Assembly: GCA_038527375.1 (NCBI GenBank)
Contig: JBCBFU010000014.1
Location: 1-60,914, forward strand
Source: Shimia_B sp038527375
GTDB lineage: Bacteria > Pseudomonadota > Alphaproteobacteria > Rhodobacterales > Rhodobacteraceae
Length of the DNA: 60,914 nt
Reading direction: 5' to 3'
Below, piece after piece: positions 26,142 through 35,087 of this stretch (position 1 is the first letter of the stretch; every line of letters starts with the position of its first letter). A program made the translations under genes and the position numbers. The notes below the pieces were generated by a model. The model was not told where the DNA came from. It worked only from the letters and a program-made list of their open reading frames with translations, and ran no database searches.

Positions 26142-26510
26142 TTAGCTTTGGGGCTTGGCCAGGCTTTCGCGCAGCTCTTCGAGCTCGGTGATGGTGTCGG
26201 CCAGTTCCGCCTGCTTGGCGCGCAGTTCCGCCAATTGCCGGTCGGCCAGGTCCACAAAGGCCATATTCTGCGCCTCGGTCCCGTCGCTTTCGTAGATCAG
26301 CAGCCACTGCCGGATGTCTTCGAGGCTGAACCCCCAGCGGCGTCCGCGCAGGATCAGCGTCATGCGCGCGATCTCGCGCGAGCCGTAGAAGCGTGAGCGC
26401 CCTTCGCGTTCCGGCGACAGCAATTCGATATATTCGTAGTAGCGCAGGGTGCGCGGCGTCACGTCAAACCGTGCGCACATTTCTTTGAAGGTCAAACGCT
26501 CTTCGGCCAT
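26142..26510 (-). CDS. Second MerR-family transcriptional regulator
   Basis: 122 residues, paralogous to the downstream regulator: RLTFKEMCARFDVTPRTLRYYEYIELL, wing SRFYGSREIARM, GFSLEDIRQWLLIY, then a Leu/Glu-rich coiled coil. It ends with KPQS and also lacks metal-binding cysteines. Of two in-frame ATGs I take 26510: GGGAGG is six bases upstream of it, whereas the ATG at 26516 directly touches the ribosome site. Separated from the first merR by about 240 bp, it diverges from the thioesterase operon and could regulate either side. Confidence 0.82.
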   Translation of the reverse strand: MAEERLTFKEMCARFDVTPRTLRYYEYIELLSPEREGRSRFYGSREIARMTLILRGRRWGFSLEDIRQWLLIYESDGTEAQNMAFVDLADRQLAELRAKQAELADTITELEELRESLAKPQS

Positions 26511-26687
26511 GTCCATCCTCCCACGGCATCGTTTCGTGCGCCGTTGGCATGTAGGCTACGGCGCACGCCCGTGTCGCGCAACCCGTGGTGCGGTCGTGGC
26601 AGCTACGGGCCCGGCCATTTGCCCCTAGTCATTTTGCGGGGACCGCTGGATAGTGATGGCCAAATCCGATGCGCGAAAGACCACCCC

Positions 26688-27131
26688 ATGCCAGCCAGCC
26701 CCGACGCCGTTGCCCGCAGCTTTATCAAGGCGCTGCCCCATGCCCATGCGCTGGGTATGAAGATCGAGCATGTGGAGGAAGGGATCGCCGTGATCGGCAT
26801 GGACTATGCCCCCCATCTTGTGGGCGACCCGGCCACGGGCGTGATAGCGGGCGGAGCCGTGTCGGCGCTGATGGACACCTGCGGGGGGGCCGCCGTGATG
26901 TCGCATCCTGAGGCGGGCATCAGTACGGCCACCATTGATCTGCGCATCGACTACATGCGTTCGGCCACGCCGGGGCAGCGGATCACGGCGCGCGCCGAAT
27001 GCTATCACGTGACACGCTCGGTCGCCTTCGTACGCGCGACCGCGATGGACGAAGATGACGGGATCCCCGTGGCCACGGCCTCCGGCGCCTTCACCGTCCA
27101 GCGCGCCCCAACGACCAAGGCCGTGATATGA
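26688..27131 (+). CDS. PaaI-type hotdog thioesterase (1)
   Basis: 147 residues. Single hotdog fold: the segment GVIAGGAVSALMDTCGGAAVMS carries the catalytic Asp of the PaaI/YdiI group, followed by ATIDLRIDYMRSA and VAFVRATAMDED. It hydrolyses an acyl- or aryl-CoA thioester; substrate unknown. First of three overlapping genes with a second thioesterase and a MATE exporter. No strong Shine-Dalgarno is visible at the chosen ATG. Confidence 0.8.
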   Translation: MPASPDAVARSFIKALPHAHALGMKIEHVEEGIAVIGMDYAPHLVGDPATGVIAGGAVSALMDTCGGAAVMSHPEAGISTATIDLRIDYMRSATPGQRITARAECYHVTRSVAFVRATAMDEDDGIPVATASGAFTVQRAPTTKAVI

Positions 27132-27637
27132 GCCGCGCCGCGCCCGAACCCGTGCAGGTCGTCAAGCAACGGCGCGATGCAGCGCTGCGCGCGCTGACCG
27201 AGGGCATTCCCTATCTCCAGTTCCTCCAGATCAGCTTTGACCGGCGCGGCGATGAGTTGACGGGGGTCCTGTCCTACCACGACGCGCTGATCGGCAACCC
27301 GGTTCTGCCCGCGATCCATGGCGGTGTGACGGCCGCCTTTCTCGAGGCGACGGCAGTGATGACGCTGTCGTGGTCGATGATCTGGAACGATCTGGAGAGC
27401 GGGGCCTTGGATGTTGAGACACTCACGCCCGACACCATGCCCCGCCTGCCCAAGACCATTGATTTCACCGTGGACTACTTGCGTTCAGGTCTTCCGCGGG
27501 ACGCCTATGCGCGGGCGCGGATCACCCGGTCCGGGCGGCGCTATGCCAGCGTTCACGTGGAGGGATGGCAGGACAACCGCGAGAGACCCTTTGCGCAGGC
27601 CACAGGCCACTTCGTCATGCCGCGCAGGGATACGTGA
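27128..27637 (+). CDS. PaaI-type hotdog thioesterase (2)
   Basis: 169 residues, same fold as the preceding gene but diverged: LPAIHGGVTAAFLEATAVMTL stands in the position of the catalytic helix, with Glu instead of the Asp seen in the neighbour, then TIDFTVDYLRSGLPRD. Its ATG overlaps the stop of thioesterase 1 (ATGA), and its own stop overlaps the MATE start (GTGA). The two proteins may form a hetero-oligomer. Confidence 0.78.
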   Translation: MSRAAPEPVQVVKQRRDAALRALTEGIPYLQFLQISFDRRGDELTGVLSYHDALIGNPVLPAIHGGVTAAFLEATAVMTLSWSMIWNDLESGALDVETLTPDTMPRLPKTIDFTVDYLRSGLPRDAYARARITRSGRRYASVHVEGWQDNRERPFAQATGHFVMPRRDT

Positions 27638-28965
27638 CCACACCCGCCCCCATCACCCATCGCCGCATCCTCAATATCGCGGTGCCCATCGTGATCTCGA
27701 ACGCGACGGTCCCGATCCTAGGCGCCGTCGATACCGGGGTCGTGGGGCAGATGGGGCTGGCCGCACCTATCGGAGCGGTTGGGATCGGGGCAATCATCCT
27801 GACCTCGATCTACTGGATCTTTGGCTTTCTCAGGATGGGGACCGTCGGTTTGGCAGGGCAGGCGCTGGGCGAAGGGGACGGGCCGGAACTCGACGCGATC
27901 CTGTCGCGGGCGCTGCTGGTGGGGATCGCCGCGGGGCTGGGCCTTTTTATCCTGCAAGTCCCGCTCTTTTGGGCTGCACTGCAACTCGCCCCCGCCTCGG
28001 CAGAGGTCGAAGGGCTGGCCTGGCAATATCTGCAAATCCGCATCTTTTCGGCGCCCGCGGCGATCTGCATGTACGGGATCACCGGCTGGCTGATCGCGCA
28101 GGAGCGCACGCGCGCCGTCCTCGTGATCCAGCTTTGGACCAATGGGGTGAACATCGCCCTCGATTTCTGGTTCGTGCTGGGCCTCGGCTGGGGCGTGGGC
28201 GGCGTGGCTTTTGCCACCGTCATCGCGGAATGGAGCGGGCTGATCGTAGGCCTCTTGTTCTGCGCGCAGGTCTTTCGGCGCGTGGCGTGGCGCGACTGGG
28301 TCCGCGTGTCGGACCGCGCGCGGCTGGTGCGCATGTTCTCGGTCGGGCGCGACATCCTGATCCGGTCGGTCCTGCTGATGGCGGGGTTCACCAGCTTTAC
28401 GTTTCTCGGGGCCTCTTTTGGCGACGTGACACTGGCCGCCAACGAGATCCTGATCCAGTTCCTTTATATCACCGCCTATGCCATGGACGGCTTTGCCTTC
28501 GCGGCCGAGGCGCTGGTGGCCCAGACTTTGGGCGCGCGACGGCCTGACCTGCTACGCCGCGCCTCTGTGATGACGAGCATCTGGGGCTACATCATCGCGG
28601 CGGCGCTGGCCGTCACCTTTGCACTGTTCGGCGGGCTGTTGATCGACCTCATGACCACATCGGAGACCGTCCGGGACGAGGCCCGGACTTACCTGCCATG
28701 GATGGTCGCCGCGCCCCTGATCGGCGCGCCGGCATGGATGCTCGACGGTATCTTCATCGGCGCTACCCGGGCGCGGGACATGCGCAACATGATGGTGGTC
28801 AGTTTCGGCATCTATTGCGTGGCGCTGATTGCGCTCATGCCCAGTCTTGAAAATCACGGGCTGTGGGCCGCGCAAATCATCTTCTTCGCCGCGCGCGGTG
28901 TGACCCTGTTCTGGAAATATCCGGGGATCGAAAGGGACGCCGCCGGCACCCACGCACCGACCTGA
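27634..28965 (+). CDS. MATE family efflux transporter (DinF-like)
   Basis: 443 residues with about 12 membrane segments. It opens with ITHRRILNIAVPIVISNATVPILGAVDTGVVGQMG, typical of the DinF subgroup of MATE Na+/H+-coupled drug antiporters, and has the internal two-lobe repeat (second lobe near FSVGRDILIRSVLLMAGF). I set the start at the GTG at 27634 because it overlaps the preceding stop and matches the family N-terminus; upstream in-frame codons encode the thioesterase in another frame. Substrate unknown. Its stop is 4 bp from that of convergent pyrD. Confidence 0.9.
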   Translation: MTTPAPITHRRILNIAVPIVISNATVPILGAVDTGVVGQMGLAAPIGAVGIGAIILTSIYWIFGFLRMGTVGLAGQALGEGDGPELDAILSRALLVGIAAGLGLFILQVPLFWAALQLAPASAEVEGLAWQYLQIRIFSAPAAICMYGITGWLIAQERTRAVLVIQLWTNGVNIALDFWFVLGLGWGVGGVAFATVIAEWSGLIVGLLFCAQVFRRVAWRDWVRVSDRARLVRMFSVGRDILIRSVLLMAGFTSFTFLGASFGDVTLAANEILIQFLYITAYAMDGFAFAAEALVAQTLGARRPDLLRRASVMTSIWGYIIAAALAVTFALFGGLLIDLMTTSETVRDEARTYLPWMVAAPLIGAPAWMLDGIFIGATRARDMRNMMVVSFGIYCVALIALMPSLENHGLWAAQIIFFAARGVTLFWKYPGIERDAAGTHAPT

Positions 28966-28969
28966 GGCC

Positions 28970-30025
28970 CTACATCAACCAGCGCGCGCGGTCCGTGCCC
29001 ACCGCTGCCGTGACGCTGTCGAACCCGTCCCGCGCCAGCAGGCGGTCTAGCCCGCGCTGGATATCCGGGATCAGCCCCAACCCCTTGTAGATCAGCGCGG
29101 TGTAAAGCTGTACCGAGCACGCCCCCGCGCGGATCTTGGCATAGGCATCTTCTGCTGACGCCACGCCACCCACCCCGATCAAGGGCAGGGGCGTCATGGA
29201 GGACAGCCGCGCCAGAACCCGCGTTGATGGGTCAAACAGGGGCGCGCCCGACAGCCCACCAGCCTCGTGCGCGTTGGCGCTGCGCAGACCCTGACGCGAC
29301 AGCGTGGTGTTCGTGGCGATGATTGCGTCAACGCCTGCCGCCCCCGCCACGACAGCGATCGCCTCAAGCTCCTCATCGCTCAGATCCGGCGCGATCTTGA
29401 GGTAGACGGGCAGGGCGCGGGTCAGCCCGGCGCGCGCCTCCATTACACCATCCAGAAGCGCGCGCAGGGCATCGGGGCCCTGCAGATCGCGCAGCTTTTC
29501 GGTGTTGGGGCTGCTGATATTCACCGTCGCGAAATCCACGTGCCGACCGCAATGGGCCAGCACGGTCGCGTAATCCTTCGCCCGGTCGTCGCTATCCTTG
29601 TTGGCCCCGAGGTTCAGGCCCAACGGCACCTCGCCCTGATAGGCGGCCAGCCGTTCGGCGATGACCTCCATACCCTCGTTGTTGAACCCGAACCGGTTGA
29701 TCGCGGCCTTGTCGTCGGACAGTCGGAAAAGGCGCGGGCGCGGATTGCCGGGCTGGGGCCGGGGCGTCGCGGCGCCGACCTCAAGAAAGCCGAACCCGGC
29801 ACGGGCGAGCGGTTCTGCCGCTTCTGCATTCTTGTCGAACCCGGCGGCGAGGCCCACGGGATTTGCCAGTTTCAGGGACCCGATCCGCGTGGCAAGACGG
29901 GGCGTGGCAACCGACGCCGCACGACCGGTCAGGCCGGACCTCAGCGCGCCGATGGCCACGCCGTGCGCGCGTTCAGGGTCCAGTTGATGAAGAGCAAGCA
30001 GCGCCAGCCGGTCGCGCAGCCTCAC
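28970..30025 (-). CDS. pyrD: Dihydroorotate dehydrogenase (quinone), class 2
   Basis: 351 residues. FMN enzyme of pyrimidine synthesis that passes electrons to ubiquinone at the inner membrane; the N-terminal amphipathic helix (LALLALHQLDPERAHG) is the membrane-docking segment of class 2. NPVGLAAGFDKNAEA, NRFGFNNEGM, NISSPNT (catalytic Ser) and NTTLSRQGL are intact. Start is the GTG at 30025, overlapping the DUF952 stop as GTGA; about 40 upstream in-frame codons are the shadow of DUF952. Confidence 0.93.
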   Translation of the reverse strand: MRLRDRLALLALHQLDPERAHGVAIGALRSGLTGRAASVATPRLATRIGSLKLANPVGLAAGFDKNAEAAEPLARAGFGFLEVGAATPRPQPGNPRPRLFRLSDDKAAINRFGFNNEGMEVIAERLAAYQGEVPLGLNLGANKDSDDRAKDYATVLAHCGRHVDFATVNISSPNTEKLRDLQGPDALRALLDGVMEARAGLTRALPVYLKIAPDLSDEELEAIAVVAGAAGVDAIIATNTTLSRQGLRSANAHEAGGLSGAPLFDPSTRVLARLSSMTPLPLIGVGGVASAEDAYAKIRAGACSVQLYTALIYKGLGLIPDIQRGLDRLLARDGFDSVTAAVGTDRARWLM

Positions 30026-30360
30026 GCGACGACCTCGGGGAAGCGATGCCTTTGCCCGTCGAGGGGAAGCGGCGCGTGCCACGTGACATCGCTGCGCTGG
30101 AGCGTGCGGAAAAGGTGCGGGAACAGCGCGCCACCCCGGCTCGCTTCCCACTTCAGGTCACTGCCCAAAGAAGCGGCATCGACGGCTGCGATCACAAGAT
30201 CGTCTTCGCCCGAAAAGTGACGCAACGCGGTTTCCCGAACCTGCTCGGCGGTGGAAAAATGGATGAACCCGTCTGCCAGATCGACCGGCGCGCCGGCTGT
30301 TTGTCCAGCAGTATCAAGCTCTTCCCACTCGCCACGGCGAAAAATCTTGTAGATTTGCAT
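30022..30360 (-). CDS. DUF952 family protein
   Basis: 112 residues. YKIFRRGEWEEL, then GFIHFSTAEQVRETALRHF and a C-terminal FPHLFRTL with DVTWHAPLPLD are the recognisable DUF952 blocks. Biochemical role unknown. It is translationally coupled to pyrD through a 4-bp overlap, an arrangement I recall from other Rhodobacteraceae. Confidence 0.82.
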   Translation of the reverse strand: MQIYKIFRRGEWEELDTAGQTAGAPVDLADGFIHFSTAEQVRETALRHFSGEDDLVIAAVDAASLGSDLKWEASRGGALFPHLFRTLQRSDVTWHAPLPLDGQRHRFPEVVA

Positions 30361-30474
30361 GGGTCAGCACATGGGCCAGAAACGACGTATCGGTCAAGGC
30401 TTACGTTACAGATGTGTTGCATTCGTCTGCCACCTGCCGTGGAATGAAGACTTGCAACACCAAGGGGGATTCCC

Positions 30475-32052
30475 ATGCGCCTTTTGTCATCTGCCGCCGC
30501 GATCGCGCTGATCGGCTCGGCCGCCGCCGCTGACTACACGCTCCACATCATCCACATCAACGACCTGCACAGCCGCATCGAGTCGATCAACCGCTTCGAC
30601 AGCACCTGTAATGCCGAGGGCGAGGCCGAGGGCAAATGCTTTGGCGGTGTGGCGCGCGTGGCGACCATGTTCGACCAACTGCGTGAAGAGCTCGCTGGTG
30701 AGAACGTGATCTTCGTGGACGCGGGCGACCAGTATCAAGGCTCCCTCTTCTACACGACCTACAAAGGCGACGCCGCTGCCGAGTTCATGAACGAGATCGG
30801 CTTTGACGTGATGGCCGTGGGCAACCACGAATTCGACGACGGCCCCGAAGGTCTGGCCAAGCTGATTGACGCGGTCGATTTCCCTGTCATCTCGGGCAAT
30901 ATCGACGTGTCGCAGTCGAACCTGCTGAACGGCAAGGTCATGAACCACGTTGTGCTCGAGGTCGGTGGCGAAAAGGTCGGTCTGGTGTCCGCGCTGGCCG
31001 CCGACACGGCGGAAACCTCCAGCCCCGGCGATGCCGTGATCTTCCAGGATGAGATCGACAGCCTGTCGGCGGATGTGGCCACGCTGACCGAAGAGGGCGT
31101 GGACAAGATCATCGCGATCAACCACGTGGGCTTTGCCAAGGACCTGCAGATCGCGCAGGCGGTTGAAGGTCTGGACGCCGTGGTCGGCGGTCATTCTCAC
31201 ACGCTGATGTCCAACGAGGTCGAAGGCGCGCAGGCTTATCCGGCGGTTACGGCAAACAACACGCCCGTCGTGCAGGCCTATGCCTATTCGAAATACGTGG
31301 GCCATCTGGTCCTGAACTTCGACGACGCGGGTGAGGTCACGTCCTACGAAGGCAAGACCATCGTCCTCGACGCCTCGGTCGAACCCGATGCGGATATCGC
31401 GGCACGCGTGGCCGAACTGGCGGGCCCGATTGAAGAGATCAAGACAACCGTCGTCGGCACCACCGCCGAGGCCGTGAACGGCGACCGCGCGGTTTGCCGG
31501 ACGCAAGAATGCCCGATGGGCAACCTTGTCGCGACCGCGATGCTTGAGCGTGTGAAGGATCAGGGCATCCAGATCGCGATCCAGAACGGTGGCGGGCTGC
31601 GCGCCTCCATCGACGCGGGCGAAGTGACGATGGGCGAGGTCTACACCGTCCTGCCGTTCCAGAACACGCTTGCCACGTTCCAACTGACCGGTGCAGGCGT
31701 GATTGCGGCGCTGGAGAACGGCGTGTCGCAGGTGGAAGAGGTCGCAGGCCGCTTCCCGCAGGTCGCGGGCCTGAAATACACCGTTGCCCCCGGCATGGCG
31801 GCTGAGGATGGCCGCATCTCGGACGTCATGGTGATGGTCGACGGCGCGTTCGTGCCGATTGACCCCGCCGCGACCTACGGCGTTGTGTCCAACAACTACA
31901 TGCGCGGCGGTGGCGACGGCTATTCCGTGTTCGAGAATGACGGCATGAACGCCTATGACTACGGCCCCGATCTGGCCGAGGTCGTGGCGGCCTTCATCAC
32001 CGAAAACGGTACGGCTGCCGCGGCGCTCGATGGGCGTATCACCGTCAAGTAA
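30475..32052 (+). CDS. Periplasmic 5'-nucleotidase / UDP-sugar hydrolase family protein
   Basis: 525 residues, UshA/NutA-like. Signal peptide (MRLLSSAAAIALIGSAAA) with cleavage before DYTLHI. The metallophosphatase domain has all metal blocks: HINDLHSRIE, DAGDQYQGS, VGNHEFDDG, NHVGFAKD and GGHSHT. The C-terminal nucleotide-binding domain (~330-520) has QNGGGLRASI and VVSNNYMRGGGDGY. Degrades extracellular nucleotides to nucleosides, supplying the salvage operon at 8-13 kb and phosphate. Single gene with its own terminator. Confidence 0.9.
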   Translation: MRLLSSAAAIALIGSAAAADYTLHIIHINDLHSRIESINRFDSTCNAEGEAEGKCFGGVARVATMFDQLREELAGENVIFVDAGDQYQGSLFYTTYKGDAAAEFMNEIGFDVMAVGNHEFDDGPEGLAKLIDAVDFPVISGNIDVSQSNLLNGKVMNHVVLEVGGEKVGLVSALAADTAETSSPGDAVIFQDEIDSLSADVATLTEEGVDKIIAINHVGFAKDLQIAQAVEGLDAVVGGHSHTLMSNEVEGAQAYPAVTANNTPVVQAYAYSKYVGHLVLNFDDAGEVTSYEGKTIVLDASVEPDADIAARVAELAGPIEEIKTTVVGTTAEAVNGDRAVCRTQECPMGNLVATAMLERVKDQGIQIAIQNGGGLRASIDAGEVTMGEVYTVLPFQNTLATFQLTGAGVIAALENGVSQVEEVAGRFPQVAGLKYTVAPGMAAEDGRISDVMVMVDGAFVPIDPAATYGVVSNNYMRGGGDGYSVFENDGMNAYDYGPDLAEVVAAFITENGTAAAALDGRITVK

Positions 32053-32074
32053 ACCGCAAGGCCCTAAGACAAAG

Positions 32075-32110
32075 AAAGGCGCCTCCGATCCCGGGGGCGC
32101 CTTTTTCTAT
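32075..32110 (+). terminator. Rho-independent terminator after the nucleotidase gene
   Basis: AAAGGCGCC-TCCGATCCCGG-GGGCGCCTTTTTC: GC stem flanked by an A-run and a T-run, 23 bp past the stop. Confidence 0.9.
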
Positions 32111-32130
32111 GGTGCGTTTTGTGCGGTGCG

Positions 32131-32646
32131 TTATGCGTCCAGCGTCGTCGGCGGCACGCGATCCTGGCCCGCGCTGTCGGGGATCGTCCCGGGGCCTGAT
32201 CCGCCAAAGGTGCAGGGGCTCAGCTTCACGACCTCTTCGCCGTCTACCGCGGCAAAGGTCACGACATCGCCCTCGCGGCTGACGGTCCAATCCGATGCGG
32301 TCAGGTCCACATCGCCGCCCGGACCCGTCTGTTCCAATTCAGGCGCCTCAAAGGCCATGCGGATCAGTGTGCCGTCCATTCCCAAGGATGCGATCAGATT
32401 GCGCTCGCCCCCGACCGAGATGGTGTCCGCGCTCAGGCTCCAGGTGTCGCCAAGGTTGTTGCACTTGCCATCCGTCACGCGCCACAGGCCCAGCAGGCCG
32501 CCCTCGTAGCGCTCGCGCGCGCTTGCGTCCTCGGGCAGATCGGCATTGTAGGCGTCGACCCCGACGCCACCCACCGCAGAGGCGGTCGCGACGACGAGCG
32601 CAGCAATCACGACAAAGGACGCGGTTGTGTTGAGGACGCGAAACAT
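32131..32646 (-). CDS. Hypothetical exported protein
   Basis: 171 residues. Hydrophobic N-terminal segment (FVVIAALVVATASAVGGVG) acts as signal peptide or anchor. The rest is a small beta-rich domain with LLGLWRVTDGKCNNLGDTWSLSADTISVGG, and a second Cys near the C-terminus (KLSPCTFGG) likely pairs with the first. The G-x-W-...-C-...-W layout resembles small lipocalin-like or AprI-like inhibitor domains, but I do not recognise a family. Start is the ATG of MFRVLN, with GAGGGG upstream. Convergent with the nucleotidase gene across the terminator. Confidence 0.55.
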   Translation of the reverse strand: MFRVLNTTASFVVIAALVVATASAVGGVGVDAYNADLPEDASARERYEGGLLGLWRVTDGKCNNLGDTWSLSADTISVGGERNLIASLGMDGTLIRMAFEAPELEQTGPGGDVDLTASDWTVSREGDVVTFAAVDGEEVVKLSPCTFGGSGPGTIPDSAGQDRVPPTTLDA

Positions 32647-32802
32647 CAGGGAACCCCTCTTTACCGGAATAGGATGTTCAGTGCGGGACGTTTGCTTGCA
32701 CAACGCGCGCGGTCGCGCGAAGTTCCCAGCCAAGCGCACGCGCATGTGCGACCAGGCATGAGACCCATCACCGCGGCACGACCCGCAGGAGCGACCAATC
32801 CG

Positions 32803-34032
32803 ATGACCGATCCGATCCAGACTTCCGCCGACGCGGCCGTGGCCGCCCAGTACGAGGTATACCCATACCCCGCGCGCGACCCCAAGGAGGAGACCAAGCG
32901 CCTGATCGCGGGCTCGCCGTCGAACCCGGTGGAAATCGATCATTTCCTCTATGCCGGGACCCGCGACTGGACCCAGCCGTTCCGCGCGCTGATTGCCGGG
33001 GGTGGCACGGGGGACGCGCTGATCCAACTGGCCCAGATGCTGACCACCGCCAAGGCGCCTTACGAGATCACGTATCTCGACCCCTCCGTGGCTGCGCGCG
33101 ACATCGCCGAAGCGCGGGCCAAGGCGCGCAAGCTGACAGGGCTGCGCTTTATCACCGGCTCGCTCATGGATGCCGCCGATCATGGGCCGTTTGATTACGT
33201 CGACTGTTGCGGGGTTCTTCACCACCTTGATGACCCGGTCGCGGGGCTCAAGGCGCTCAAGGCGGCGCTGACACCAACCGGCGGGCTGGGCTATATGGTC
33301 TACGCGCCCTATGGCCGCTCAGGCGTCTACCCGTTGCAGAATGCGCTGTCGCAATTGCTGTCAGGGCTGCCACCCGAAGAAAGGCTTGCCGTCGCCAAAC
33401 AGATCCTGCCCAAGGTGCCCGAAGGCCACCCGTTTCGCCGCAACCCCCATTTGGGCGACCACTTGGGTAGCGACGCCGGGCTCTATGACTTGCTTCTCCA
33501 CAGCCGCGACCGGGCCTTCACGATCCGCGAGTGGCTGGACGCGCTGGGTGAGGCGGGGTTCGACAACATTTCGATGACCGCGCCCGCGCTCTATGATCTG
33601 TCCATGGTCACGCCCGTGCCCGACGGCATGGACACGGTCACGCAAATGGAATTGGCCGAACAGTTGCGCGGCACGATCCGCAAACACACGGGATACGCCG
33701 CTGTTGCGGGCAAGCCGCGACCCCCGGCCTCGGCCGTGTCGCTTGCGATGGTGCCCCATCTGGACGGCCCCCGCGCCAAGATTGCCGAGGCCGTGGCCAA
33801 GGGGGCAAAGCTGGCGTTGACCGCGCAAGGCACGACCTTTTCCCTGCGCCTGCCCAAGGCCGCGGCGCCGATCCTGAACAAGGTCAATGGCCGCAGGTCC
33901 CTGTCTGATATCGCCCAGCAGGTCCACATCGACGCAATCCGCTTTGCCGAGGTCTGGGGCCATATCGACCGCGCCATGACCGCGACGGGCAACCTGCGCT
34001 ACTCGCGCCTGTTGCGCCCCGGCAAAGGGTAG
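32803..34032 (+). CDS. Class I SAM-dependent methyltransferase with C-terminal extension
   Basis: 409 residues. Residues ~20-210 are a Rossmann methyltransferase: motif I LIAGGGTGDA, the acidic end of strand 2 in YLDPSVAARDIA, and DYVDCCGVLHHLDDP. A ~150-residue C-terminal part ends in a small helical repeat (LPKAAAPILNKVNGRRSLSDIA) resembling a winged helix or PqqD-like module. Conserved opening VAAQYEVYPYPARDPKEE is typical of a Rhodobacteraceae family of unknown substrate. ATG chosen with AGGAGCG upstream; no other start fits. Confidence 0.75.
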   Translation: MTDPIQTSADAAVAAQYEVYPYPARDPKEETKRLIAGSPSNPVEIDHFLYAGTRDWTQPFRALIAGGGTGDALIQLAQMLTTAKAPYEITYLDPSVAARDIAEARAKARKLTGLRFITGSLMDAADHGPFDYVDCCGVLHHLDDPVAGLKALKAALTPTGGLGYMVYAPYGRSGVYPLQNALSQLLSGLPPEERLAVAKQILPKVPEGHPFRRNPHLGDHLGSDAGLYDLLLHSRDRAFTIREWLDALGEAGFDNISMTAPALYDLSMVTPVPDGMDTVTQMELAEQLRGTIRKHTGYAAVAGKPRPPASAVSLAMVPHLDGPRAKIAEAVAKGAKLALTAQGTTFSLRLPKAAAPILNKVNGRRSLSDIAQQVHIDAIRFAEVWGHIDRAMTATGNLRYSRLLRPGKG

Positions 34033-34038
34033 ACCCCC

Positions 34039-34722
34039 ATGTGCGGGCGGTTTGCGATCACGCTTCCCGATGACGCGATGGTGCAGCTGTTCGCGGCACT
34101 GCCTGCCAACGACCTGCCGCCCACGCCGAACTACAATGTCTGCCCCACAAACCAGATCGCCGTTGTCACATCCGATGACGGCACGCGCCGCCTGCGTCCC
34201 ATGCGCTGGGGCTTTCTGCCCCATTGGTACAAGACGCCCTCGGGCGGGCCGCTGTTGATTAACGCGCGGGCCGAAACCATCGCGGAAAAGCCCGCCTTCC
34301 GCGCCGCCGCCCGCGAACGGCGCTGCCTGATTGCGGCCACGGGGTTTTACGAATGGACCAAGACCCCCGATGGCAAACGCCTGCCGTGGTACATCCACCG
34401 GGCGGACGGAGCGCCGTTGGTCTTTGCAGGTGTCTGGCAGGACTGGCGTGCCAAGGATGGAGAGGGCCCGGACGGCCCGACCTGCGCCATCGTGACCTGC
34501 GGGGCCAACGAACCGATGTCGCAGATCCACCACCGGATGCCCGTGATCCTGACGCCCGACACCTTCGGCAAATGGCTGGGAGAGGAGGGGAAAGGTGCCG
34601 CAACCCTCATGCAGCCTGCGCCGGATGATGCGTTGACCTTCTTTCGCGTTGATCCGGCCGTCAACTCGAACCGTGCGGCGGGCCCGCAATTGATCGAACC
34701 GCTGCCGGACGACGAGGCGTGA
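34039..34722 (+). CDS. SOS response-associated peptidase (SRAP / YedK-HMCES type)
   Basis: 227 residues. Cys2 directly after the initiator (MCGRFAI) is the residue that forms the thiazolidine crosslink to abasic sites in single-stranded DNA. The other active-site residues are present: Asn in INARAETI, Glu in ATGFYEW and His in IHHRMPVI. Shields AP sites in ssDNA. It begins 6 bp after the methyltransferase stop. Confidence 0.92.
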   Translation: MCGRFAITLPDDAMVQLFAALPANDLPPTPNYNVCPTNQIAVVTSDDGTRRLRPMRWGFLPHWYKTPSGGPLLINARAETIAEKPAFRAAARERRCLIAATGFYEWTKTPDGKRLPWYIHRADGAPLVFAGVWQDWRAKDGEGPDGPTCAIVTCGANEPMSQIHHRMPVILTPDTFGKWLGEEGKGAATLMQPAPDDALTFFRVDPAVNSNRAAGPQLIEPLPDDEA

Positions 34723-34774
34723 GCCAAAGAAAAGACCGCGCAAAGTCGCGCGGCCACAGTTGGGGAGGAATCGT

Positions 34775-34825
34775 ATTGTTTCCACCTACGCGACAATCAG
34801 GGCGATTCTGGGGCAGGGAAACAAT
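34775..34825. repeat. Inverted repeat upstream of tRNA-Gly
   Basis: ATTGTTTCC (34775-34783) and GGAAACAAT (34817-34825), loop 33 nt, in the 190-bp gap between the SRAP gene and tRNA-Gly. No T-run; role unknown. Confidence 0.3.
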
Positions 34826-34912
34826 CGCTGCCGGCCATGGCACCGCTTGACGCCACCGGGGGTCCGGTCTAACCCCTCGGCCACCGGGCCAGATGGTCCA
34901 CACCAAACCTGA

Positions 34913-34986
34913 GCGGGTATGGTGAAATGGTATCATAAGAGCCTTCCAAGCTTAAGGTGCGGGTTCGATTCCCGCTACCCGCTCCA
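34913..34986 (+). tRNA. tRNA-Gly (UCC)
   Basis: Acceptor stem GCGGGTA/TACCCGC pairs fully, discriminator T, encoded CCA at 34984-34986. Anticodon TCC at 34945-34947 in loop CTTCCAA, T-arm GGTTCGATTCC. 74 nt with CCA. Confidence 0.95.
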
Positions 34987-35087
34987 CTCCCTCCCCGACA
35001 ACCGATCCTGTCTAAATTGCCCCACCGGGTTGAGGGGGCCGCCCCCGGGGGCTATGTGCCCCTCCATGACCAGACGCGAGGCCTGAG

